A stretch of DNA of 64,000 nucleotides from the NCBI GenBank assembly GCA_003674045.1, contig PENC01000011.1:1-64000 (forward strand), given 5' to 3'. A program made the position numbers and the translations under genes. The notes beneath the pieces are model-generated. The model was not told where the DNA came from. It made no database searches and saw only the letters and a list, made by a program, of their open reading frames with translations. Below, one piece after another: positions 23,329 through 30,327 of the stretch. Every line of letters begins with the position of its first letter. Position 1 is the stretch's first letter. The DNA is from Streptomyces griseocarneus (GTDB lineage: Bacteria > Actinomycetota > Actinomycetes > Streptomycetales > Streptomycetaceae).

Positions 23329-25223
23329 CCACCTCCATGGGAGCCTCGCCGGGCTCGTCCACGGAACCGCCCGGCACGACCGCCGCCGCGCCCCCCGGGA
23401 CGTACCCCGGTCTCGACGCCGCCGAGGACCTGTCCGTCCTCGACAAGGCCGGCCAGCGCCGCGTCCGTGCCCGCTCCCGGCGGCTGTTCACCGACCTCAT
23501 GCGCCCCTGGCTGCTGCGCGCGGGAGTGGCCCTGGCCGCGCTGGTGCTGGAGAACGCCGCCCAGCTCGCCGGGCCGCTGCTCATCGCCCGCGCCATCGAC
23601 AGCGGGGTGCCGCGCGCGGTCGACGGGGCCTCGGGCACCCTCGTGTGGTGCGTCGTCGCCTTCGCCGTCTGCACCGCCGTGTCCGCCACGGCCCGCTACG
23701 CGTTCTTCCGGATCTCCGGCACCGTCGGACAGGCCGTCCTGCTCGACCTCCGGATGCGCATCTTCCGGCAGGCGCAGCGGCTGCCGGTCGCCTTCCACGA
23801 CGCCTACACCTCCGGCCGCGTCGTCTCCCGGCTGACCGCGGACATCGACGCGGTGCGCGATCTGGTCGAGGGCAGCCTGGACGGCCTGCTGACCTCGCTG
23901 CTCACCGTGCTCGGCATCGCCGTGCTCCTGATCTGGCTCGACGTGCCCATGGCCCTGGTCGTACTGATCTCCTTCGTCCCCCTCCTGCTGCTGACCCGCT
24001 GGTTCCGCGAGCGCTCGCGCCGTGCCTACCGCAGGGCCCGCAACACCGTCGCCGAGATCCTCACGGAGCTCGGCGAGACCCTGGGCGGCATCCGGGCGGT
24101 GCAGACCTTCCGTGCCGAACACCGCAAGGCCGCCCGGATGAACGCCCTCAACGAGGACTTCCTCGAGGCCCAGACCGAGGCGCTCGGCGTCGTCGCCCGT
24201 TACACCTCCGGCGTGCGCCTGGTCGGCAACACCGCGCTCGTCCTCGTCCTCGCCATCGGCAGCTGGCGGCTGTCGGAGGGCAGTCTCCGGCTCGGCATCC
24301 TCACGGCCTTCGTCCTCTACCTCCGCAAGTTCTACGACCCGCTCGACGAACTGGCGCACTTCACCAACCTCTACGTCGCGGCGAGCACCGCCCTGGAGAA
24401 GATCGCCGCGCTGCTGGCCGTCGAGCCCTCCGTGCCCGAACCCACGGCCCCCGCCGCGCTGCCCGCCGACCGCCCCGAACGCGGACGCCTCGCCTTCCAC
24501 GGCGTCGACTTCCGCTACACACCCTCCGGGCCGCCGGTCCTGCCCCGGTTCGACCTCACCGTGCCCGCGGGCCAGACCGTGGCCGTCGTCGGCGCCACCG
24601 GTGCGGGCAAGTCCACCCTGGCCAAGCTCGCCGCGCGGTTCTACGACCCCTCGGGGGGTTGCGTGACCCTCGACGGTGTCGACCTGCGCGACCTTCCCGA
24701 CGCGGTGCTGCGCCGCGAGGTGATTCTCGTGGCGCAGGAGAACTTCCTCTTCACGGGCACGGTCGCGGAGAACCTCCTCCTCGCGCGCCCGGACGCGACG
24801 CGCGAGGACCTCCGCGCCGCGGCGGCCGCCGTGCACGCCGACCGGGTCATCGAGGCGCTGCCCGACGGCTACAACACCCAGGTCAGCAAGCGCGGCAGCA
24901 GGCTCTCGGCGGGCCAGCGCCAAATGGTGGCCCTCACCAGGGCGTTCCTCGCCGACCCGACCGTGCTGCTGCTCGACGAGGCCACGTCGAGCCTGGACAT
25001 CCCGACCGAACGCGCGGTGCGGGTCGCCCTGTCCAAGGTGCTCGCGGGCCGCACCGCGGTGATCATCGCGCACCGGCTGTCCACGGTCCTGTCGGCCGAC
25101 CGCGTCCTGGTCATGGACGGCGGCCGCATCGTCGAGGACGGCCCCCCGCGCACCCTGATCGCCGCGGGCGGCCCCTTCTCCCGGCTGTACGCGACGTGGG
25201 TGTCGGCGACGTCAGGAGGGTGA
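23325..25223 (+). CDS. ABC exporter half-transporter, subunit 2 (StrW/LmrD-like)
   Basis: The 632-residue partner has a soluble N-terminal tail of about 60 residues, six membrane helices, and an ATPase with Walker A GATGAGKST (K429), an altered signature LSAGQRQM, and an intact catalytic LLLDEATSSLD. Its Walker B complements the degenerate one in subunit 1, while its altered signature faces that degenerate site. This is the known asymmetric layout of heterodimeric exporters such as LmrCD and TM287/288. GTG at 23325 overlaps the first subunit's stop (GTGA). It closes the aminoglycoside-like cluster. Confidence 0.9.
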   Translation: MTTSMGASPGSSTEPPGTTAAAPPGTYPGLDAAEDLSVLDKAGQRRVRARSRRLFTDLMRPWLLRAGVALAALVLENAAQLAGPLLIARAIDSGVPRAVDGASGTLVWCVVAFAVCTAVSATARYAFFRISGTVGQAVLLDLRMRIFRQAQRLPVAFHDAYTSGRVVSRLTADIDAVRDLVEGSLDGLLTSLLTVLGIAVLLIWLDVPMALVVLISFVPLLLLTRWFRERSRRAYRRARNTVAEILTELGETLGGIRAVQTFRAEHRKAARMNALNEDFLEAQTEALGVVARYTSGVRLVGNTALVLVLAIGSWRLSEGSLRLGILTAFVLYLRKFYDPLDELAHFTNLYVAASTALEKIAALLAVEPSVPEPTAPAALPADRPERGRLAFHGVDFRYTPSGPPVLPRFDLTVPAGQTVAVVGATGAGKSTLAKLAARFYDPSGGCVTLDGVDLRDLPDAVLRREVILVAQENFLFTGTVAENLLLARPDATREDLRAAAAAVHADRVIEALPDGYNTQVSKRGSRLSAGQRQMVALTRAFLADPTVLLLDEATSSLDIPTERAVRVALSKVLAGRTAVIIAHRLSTVLSADRVLVMDGGRIVEDGPPRTLIAAGGPFSRLYATWVSATSGG

Positions 25224-25260
25224 GCGGTACGGAAAGTCTCGACGGAAATACCCCGAATGT

Positions 25261-25287
25261 CCGGCACAGTGGCCGACACAGTGTCGG
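25261..25287. promoter_or_regulatory. operator-like repeats upstream of the SDR gene
   Basis: A perfect palindrome CCGACAC-A-GTGTCGG lies at 25273-25287. It is overlapped by a related direct unit CCGGCACAGTG at 25261-25271. The pair sits 23 bases before the SDR start and looks like a binding site for a dimeric, perhaps TetR-type, repressor that is not encoded nearby. Confidence 0.5.
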
Positions 25288-25309
25288 ACGACGTCGAGGG
25301 AGGCCCGAG

Positions 25310-26203
25310 ATGGGACGCAGTGTGCTGGTGACCGGTGCGACGAGCGGGGTGGGCATGGGCGCCGCGCTGCGGCTGGCCACCGCGGGGTACGACGTGTTCG
25401 CCACGGCCCGCACCGAGGAGAAGGCGGCGAAACTGCGGGCCGCGGCCGACGCGTACGGCCTTCCCGTGCGCACGGTCCTGCTCGACGTGGCCGACCCGCG
25501 CTCCTGCCGGGACGCGTACGAGGCGGTCGCCGAGCAGACGGACGGCGGACCGTGGGCCCTCGTCAACAACGCGGGCATCCCGGTGCCGGGGGCCGTGGAG
25601 GACGTCGACGACGCGGCCGCGCGCGAGATCCTGGAGGTCAACGTCCTGGCCCCGGCACGGCTGGCCCGGCTGGTCCTGCCCGCGATGCGGCGCCGGGGCG
25701 AGGGCCGCATCGTCAACATCTCGTCACTGGCGGGACGGGTGTCCGTGCCCGCCATGGGCTGGTACTGCGCGAGCAAGGCGGCCCTGGGCGCCGTGAACGA
25801 CGCCCTGCGGATGGAGACCGGGCCGGGCGGGGTGCGGGTCGTCGTCATCGAGGCGGGGATGTACGCGAGCGCCATCCAGGACCGGGCGGCGGAGGGGCTG
25901 GAGCGGCTGGCGGCGGGCGGCTCATTCTTCGCCGAGGCGTACGGGGCCGCGGCCGCGGAGCTGCGTGCCAGCGCCACGGTGCTGCCGGGGCCTGATCCGA
26001 TCGTGTCCGCCATCCACCGGGCGCTGTCGGTGTCCCGCCCGCGGGCGCGCTACGTGGTCGGGGCCCAGGCGAGGATCGGGGTCGTGGCCGACGCGGTGAG
26101 TCCGTTCCGGGTGGGGGACCATGTGAAACGGGTGGCGTTGGGGGCGCAGCGGTCGCATCGGGCGGTGGAGTATGCGGCGAGGCGGTGGTGTACGCCGTGG
26201 TGA
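25310..26203 (+). CDS. short-chain dehydrogenase/reductase
   Basis: The 297-residue classical SDR has LVTGATSGVGMGAALRLA (TGxxxGxG), ALVNNAGIP (NNAG), NISSLAG with the catalytic Ser, and WYCASKAA (YxxxK). It should reduce or oxidise a carbonyl or alcohol with NAD(P); the substrate is unknown. GAGGGAGG precedes the ATG. It has its own operator-like site and is followed by a strong hairpin, so it appears to be a single-gene unit, separate from the sugar cluster to its left and the KAS cluster to its right. Confidence 0.88.
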   Translation: MGRSVLVTGATSGVGMGAALRLATAGYDVFATARTEEKAAKLRAAADAYGLPVRTVLLDVADPRSCRDAYEAVAEQTDGGPWALVNNAGIPVPGAVEDVDDAAAREILEVNVLAPARLARLVLPAMRRRGEGRIVNISSLAGRVSVPAMGWYCASKAALGAVNDALRMETGPGGVRVVVIEAGMYASAIQDRAAEGLERLAAGGSFFAEAYGAAAAELRASATVLPGPDPIVSAIHRALSVSRPRARYVVGAQARIGVVADAVSPFRVGDHVKRVALGAQRSHRAVEYAARRWCTPW

Positions 26204-26252
26204 GCTTCTGTGGGTTTTTGGGGCGCCTACTGGGGTGCGGCTTGCGGTGCGT

Positions 26253-26330
26253 GTGCGGCTGCGGGTCCGTTGTGGCTTGTCGCGCAGTTCCCCGCGCCCC
26301 TGACGGGGCGCCCCCGTCAGGGGCGCGCTC
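26253..26330 (-). repeat. dispersed intergenic repeat, copy 1 (type 1)
   Basis: On the minus strand this reads GGGGCGCGGGGAACTGCGCG, then AAGCCACAACGGACCCGCAG. The same core occurs at about 35133, 36220 and 46827. The family always lies between genes and starts with a GC hairpin, so it probably also acts as a terminator. Confidence 0.75.
26293..26327. terminator. strong hairpin after the SDR gene
   Basis: Sixteen-base perfect arms at 26293-26308 and 26312-26327 enclose a three-base loop. This lies inside repeat copy 1, 90 bases past the SDR stop, and should end SDR transcription before the next promoter. Confidence 0.65.
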
Positions 26331-26397
26331 TGCCATCCGGCGTTTGGATGAAAAACGGTCACCCACGTTCAAAGGTAGTCAAGAGGCGGCGCGGGAG

Positions 26398-26428
26398 TGT
26401 CAATCCCGCGTGACGTGATTGCTAGCTT
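26398..26428 (+). promoter_or_regulatory. candidate promoter giving a leaderless KAS III transcript
   Basis: TGTCAA (26398-26403) and TAGCTT (26423-26428) are 19 bases apart. A start seven bases after the -10 falls at about 26436, the GTG of the KAS III gene, so translation may begin at the first transcribed base. The -35 overlaps an inverted repeat GCGGGA/TCCCGC (26391-26396 and 26404-26409) that could be an operator. Confidence 0.45.
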
Positions 26429-26435
26429 GCCGCCC

Positions 26436-27461
26436 GTGAACGAACTCCGAGCGTGTCTCGCGGGCGTCACGGCCCACCTGCCCGAGCGCTGGGTCGGCAT
26501 GGCCGGGCGCGAAGCGCAAATCGCCGCCGCCAGCCCGGCGTTCGTCCCCCCGGCCGGGCTGATCACGAGGCTGACCGGCGTGGAGGGCGTCCATCTGATC
26601 GCCGACGACCAGCAGGCTTCCGACCTCGCCGTGAGCGCGGCGCGCAAGCTGCTGGCCGAGTGCGGCACCCCGCCGGACGGCATCGATCTGATGATCTTCG
26701 CGGCGGCCAGCCAGGACATGCTGGAACCGGCGACCTCCCACATCGTGGCCGCCAAGCTGGGCCTGCGCTGCCCGGTGTTCGACGTCAAGAACGCCTGCAA
26801 CAGCGTGCTCAACGCCATCGAGCTCACGCAGGCACTGATCGCCTCCGGGCGGTACCGCACGGTTCTGATCACATGTGGTGAGGCCCCCTCGCTCACCAGC
26901 CCGTTGTGCGTCCCGGACATCACGGCCTTCGTGCGCGCCTTTCCCTCGTACGGTTTCTCCGACGCGGGGGCCGCCATGCTGTGGACGGCGGAAGAAGGCG
27001 CCGACCGGGGCGTGCTGGGCAGCCGCTTCGCCGCGGAGTCGACGGCCTGGGCATCGGCCAGCGTCCCGTGCGGCGGGACGGCAGCCCGCGGGCAGGCGGG
27101 CCTGGGCACGCCCCACTTCCGTATGGACGATGCGCGGATACGGGACAGCCTGTACGAGCTCTTCCACACGAGGGTCCTGTCCTTGCTCGACGATCTCGGG
27201 CTGACAGCCGCCGACTTCGCGTTCGTCGGAGTCCATCAAGTGGCACTGTCCGACCTGGACGCCGTCTGCGGCGGGGACTTCGGCGTCTCACGCGAACAGC
27301 TCGTCCTCACCCTGCCCCGGCACGGCAACGTCGCCTCCGCCTCGCTCCCTCTGCAACTCGCCCGGGCGCTGGAGAACGGGACGGCCCATCCCGGCGATCT
27401 CGTCGCGCTCGTCGGCCTGGCCGCGGGCGGCAGCGCGGGCCTGGTGGCGATCCGTCTTTAG
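26436..27461 (+). CDS. ketoacyl-ACP synthase III family protein
   Basis: This 341-residue thiolase-fold enzyme has the nucleophile in VKNACNSVLNAIEL (C121), the His in FVGVHQVALSDLD and the Asn in LPRHGNVASASLPLQL, so the KAS III Cys-His-Asn triad is complete. It would start or extend an acyl chain, or transfer an acyl group, with the acyl carrier protein encoded next. GTG at 26436 gives the natural VNELRACLAGV start and fits a leaderless transcript; the in-frame GTG at 26397 is the alternative. It opens a rightward group of three lipid genes. Confidence 0.85.
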   Translation: MNELRACLAGVTAHLPERWVGMAGREAQIAAASPAFVPPAGLITRLTGVEGVHLIADDQQASDLAVSAARKLLAECGTPPDGIDLMIFAAASQDMLEPATSHIVAAKLGLRCPVFDVKNACNSVLNAIELTQALIASGRYRTVLITCGEAPSLTSPLCVPDITAFVRAFPSYGFSDAGAAMLWTAEEGADRGVLGSRFAAESTAWASASVPCGGTAARGQAGLGTPHFRMDDARIRDSLYELFHTRVLSLLDDLGLTAADFAFVGVHQVALSDLDAVCGGDFGVSREQLVLTLPRHGNVASASLPLQLARALENGTAHPGDLVALVGLAAGGSAGLVAIRL

Positions 27462-27505
27462 AACACATCGACGCGCACGAACCGGAACACATCGAGGAGC
27501 CTCCC

Positions 27506-27835
27506 ATGACCTCCCTCTACGAGCCCATCAAGGACAGCCTCGTCCATCACTTCAACATCCCCGAGGACACCGTCCGCCCCGACAGCACCCTGGAGGACCT
27601 GGGCATGGACTCCCTGGGCGTCGTGGAGCTGATGTGCGTCCTCCAGGACGAGCTGGGGCTGCGCGTGCCCACGGACGACGCGTCCCTCAAGTCGCTGCTG
27701 ACCACGTTCGGCGAGGCCGTCGCCGCGGTCGAGCGGGCGCAGCCCGGGTATCGGAAACAGCAGCCGACCGGGTCGCAGCCCGTGCCGGGGCAGGGCTCGC
27801 CGTCGGCCGCCGACACCCCCGTCTCCTCGGCATGA
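27506..27835 (+). CDS. acyl carrier protein
   Basis: The 109-residue protein has an ACP fold of about 75 residues with the phosphopantetheine serine in LGMDSLGVVEL (S36), followed by a flexible Gln/Pro/Gly/Ser-rich tail of about 25 residues. It would carry the growing or finished acyl chain between the two ketosynthases and the acyltransferase. GAGGAG precedes the ATG. Its stop overlaps the next start (ATGA). A tail this long is unusual for a primary-metabolism ACP and suggests a dedicated pathway. Confidence 0.9.
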   Translation: MTSLYEPIKDSLVHHFNIPEDTVRPDSTLEDLGMDSLGVVELMCVLQDELGLRVPTDDASLKSLLTTFGEAVAAVERAQPGYRKQQPTGSQPVPGQGSPSAADTPVSSA

Positions 27836-29043
27836 GCGACATCGCCGTCACCGGCCTGGGTCTCCTCACCGCGGCCGGGGCGGACGTCGGGTCCACGTGG
27901 CGGCGGGTGTGCTCCGGTATCCCCACCGCCGCTCTCGACCCCCTGCTCGGCGACGTACCGCTGAGCTGCCGCGTGCCCGGCTTCGACGCCAAGGCGCGGC
28001 TCGGGCGCGACGCATGGCGCATGGACCGCTTCGCGCACCTGGCACTGGCGGCGGCCCGTGAAGCGGTCGCGGATGCCGGGCTGGATCCCGCCTCCTGGGA
28101 CGGCGCGCGGGTGGGCGTGGTCGTGGGCGTCGGCACGGAGAGCAAGGACACCATCGTCCCGGCCGTCCAGAAGTACATCGACCGGGCCTTCGCGTCCGTG
28201 TCACCCCTGACCGTGCCGCGGGCGATGGCCAACGCCCCCGCCGCCGAGATCGGCATCGCCCTGGGCGCGTACGGCCCGAGCATGGCGGTGACCACGGCCT
28301 GTGCCTCCGGGGCGACCGCGCTGGGCGTCGGCCGGGACCTGCTCCTGGCCGGCCGCTGCGACATCGTGCTGGCCGGTGGCACCGAGGCGCCCTGTCACCC
28401 CGTCACATCGCTCTCCTTCTCACAGATGGGCGCTCTTTCCACCCGCGTGGACGACCCGGAGGGCGCGAGCCGCCCCTTCGACGCCGACCGCGACGGCTTC
28501 GTCCTCGCCGAGGGCGCGGGCATCCTCGTCCTGGAACGCGCGAAGGACGCGCGGGCTCGACGCGCCTCGCCGCACGCCTACTTCTGCGGATACGGCAGTT
28601 CCACCGACGGCTACCACTACGCGGCGGCGCACCCCGAAGGCGTCGGCATCGAACGGGCCTACAGGGCGGCACTGGCCGACGCCGGTCTGGAGCCGGCCGA
28701 CATCGGGCACATCAACGCCCACGGCACCGCCACCCCGATGAACGACCGCATCGAGGGCGCCACGCTGGGGCGGCTCTTCCACGGCCGTCCGCCCGCCGTC
28801 ACGTCCACCAAGGGCGTCACCGGTCACACGCTCGGCGCGGCGGGAGCCGTCGAGGCGGCGCTCAGTGTCCTGACGCTACGTCACCAGCTGATCCCGCCCA
28901 CCGCCAATCTCGACAACCTTGACCCCGGCATCGACCTCGACGTGGTGGCGAAGGTACCGCGGCAGTGCCGGGTGGAGACGGTGGCGAGCAATTCATTCGG
29001 CTTCGGCGGCCACAACGCGGTGCTGATCCTGCGCCGTGCCTGA
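27832..29043 (+). CDS. beta-ketoacyl-ACP synthase II (FabF-like)
   Basis: The 403-residue ketosynthase has TTACASGATALG (C157), NAHGTATPMND and TKGVTGHTLGAAG, the complete Cys-His-His triad, and the terminal SNSFGFGGHNAVL. It should catalyse decarboxylative condensation on the ACP encoded just before it. No dedicated ketoreductase or acyltransferase is adjacent, so primary fatty-acid enzymes would have to help. Its last 51 bases overlap the convergent acyltransferase gene. Confidence 0.92.
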   Translation: MSDIAVTGLGLLTAAGADVGSTWRRVCSGIPTAALDPLLGDVPLSCRVPGFDAKARLGRDAWRMDRFAHLALAAAREAVADAGLDPASWDGARVGVVVGVGTESKDTIVPAVQKYIDRAFASVSPLTVPRAMANAPAAEIGIALGAYGPSMAVTTACASGATALGVGRDLLLAGRCDIVLAGGTEAPCHPVTSLSFSQMGALSTRVDDPEGASRPFDADRDGFVLAEGAGILVLERAKDARARRASPHAYFCGYGSSTDGYHYAAAHPEGVGIERAYRAALADAGLEPADIGHINAHGTATPMNDRIEGATLGRLFHGRPPAVTSTKGVTGHTLGAAGAVEAALSVLTLRHQLIPPTANLDNLDPGIDLDVVAKVPRQCRVETVASNSFGFGGHNAVLILRRA

Positions 29044-30312
29044 CGGGGCGTCCTGGCCGTGCAATTCGGCCAGAGCGGCGGTCAGGAGCGCGGGTAGCCG
29101 ATCCGTTCCGGGAATGGCGGCGGCGCAGTTGAAGGAGGCTGTGACACGGGTGCGTTCCAGCGTGAACGAGCACACGACCGGGCAGCGATTCTGGCTCGGC
29201 GGAACGGGAATCAGCTCCAGAATGTCGAGCCCGCTCTCGTAGGGTCCCATGGGGACGATGGTGACGCCCAGGCGGGGTGGCATGAACAGGGACGAGCGGT
29301 AGAAATGCGGAATGCGCATCAGACAGCCGAAGACCTGCCGGAATTGATGCAGGGCGGTGAACCCGGTTCCATGGGTGATCTTCTCCAGCCGGCTCTCGGG
29401 GGAGGGATCGGCACAGGGAAGCGTGAAGGGCACGACACCGACCGCGTTGCCCAGCGCGGACCGGTCGCCCGGTGGCCGCAGGCTGATCGGCATGTAGCAC
29501 CGCAGGCCCCGGCGCTGTCTTCGGCTGCTCGTGCCGCACCAGTGCTCCGGCGTCCACGCGCGCAGCGCTCCGGCCAGGACCGCGAGCGCGATCTGCGCGG
29601 TGGTGGAGCCGGTGCGGTGGGTGATCGTGTCGAACCGGGCCCGGTCCAGGGTGACGGTGTGCAGGACGCGGCCCCGCCCCGCCGCGGTGTGCGACGGCAG
29701 CCAGCGGGCCGTACGCCCGAAGAAGTGCGGCAGGAACCGTGCCGAGCGGCGCAGGGCCTCCGACGACGGCGCCGGTGACCGGGGACGCGCGACCGGCGGT
29801 GGCAGGCGCGCCCCGGAGAACAGCGCCTCCAGGGTCCGCGCGATGGCCACACCGTCCTGGAGGACATGCGCGGCCCGATAGACCAGCAGATACTCGTCCG
29901 GGCTGTAGCCGCGGATCACCTGTACGGTCCACGGCGGCCGACCGGCCGGGAAAGGGCGTGTCTGCGCTTCCAGCGTGCACCGGGCCGGAACGGACCCGGC
30001 CGGGACCTCGATTTCCTCGATGTGGCGCGCCACGTCAAGGCCGGTGACCGGCTCGAACCGCGCTCGTCGGCCCTTTCCCACGACCCGGTGGCCGAGCGCG
30101 GGAATCCGTTCGACCGCGTCGGTGAAGACGTTCACGAGTTCACCGTGGGTGGGCGGGGCTCCGGCGATTCTGGCCGCGAGGGAGATCTGCCACGCGCCGA
30201 GGTCGGAGTCCCGCTCCTGTAGCACCTGATATTTGTCGGATGAGCTGAAATAAAGTGATGCGCTAGGGCGTCCCGGGCGACTTCTGAACATATCTAGTGC
30301 CTCTGCTTTCAT
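28993..30312 (-). CDS. WS/DGAT- or condensation-like acyltransferase
   Basis: The 439-residue protein resembles the wax ester synthase/diacylglycerol acyltransferase and condensation superfamily. The active-site motif HHxxxDG appears as AHVLQDG near residue 147, keeping the second His and the Asp-Gly. The second-half signatures are DRARFDTITHRTGSTTAQIALAVLAGALRAW and LGNAVGVVPFTLP. It would move an acyl group, probably from the ACP, to an alcohol or amine acceptor. It is transcribed against the ketosynthase and divergently from the MMPL transporter. The first ATG at 30312 is used; ATG at 30291 is possible. Confidence 0.7.
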   Translation of the reverse strand: MKAEALDMFRSRPGRPSASLYFSSSDKYQVLQERDSDLGAWQISLAARIAGAPPTHGELVNVFTDAVERIPALGHRVVGKGRRARFEPVTGLDVARHIEEIEVPAGSVPARCTLEAQTRPFPAGRPPWTVQVIRGYSPDEYLLVYRAAHVLQDGVAIARTLEALFSGARLPPPVARPRSPAPSSEALRRSARFLPHFFGRTARWLPSHTAAGRGRVLHTVTLDRARFDTITHRTGSTTAQIALAVLAGALRAWTPEHWCGTSSRRQRRGLRCYMPISLRPPGDRSALGNAVGVVPFTLPCADPSPESRLEKITHGTGFTALHQFRQVFGCLMRIPHFYRSSLFMPPRLGVTIVPMGPYESGLDILELIPVPPSQNRCPVVCSFTLERTRVTASFNCAAAIPGTDRLPALLTAALAELHGQDAPSGTAQDQHRVVAAEAE

Positions 30313-30327
30313 TTCTGACGGAGCTTC

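Noticed and set aside
7674..25223. A 2-deoxy-scyllo-inosose synthase or N-methyltransferase gene within the sugar cluster
   Set aside because: I looked for a dehydroquinate-synthase-like protein and a SAM methyltransferase among all coding frames here and found neither. Absence is therefore reported as a finding.
26436..29043. Type II polyketide minimal PKS
   Set aside because: There is a single KAS II with its active-site Cys and no chain-length factor partner, cyclase or aromatase, so an aromatic polyketide cluster is not supported.
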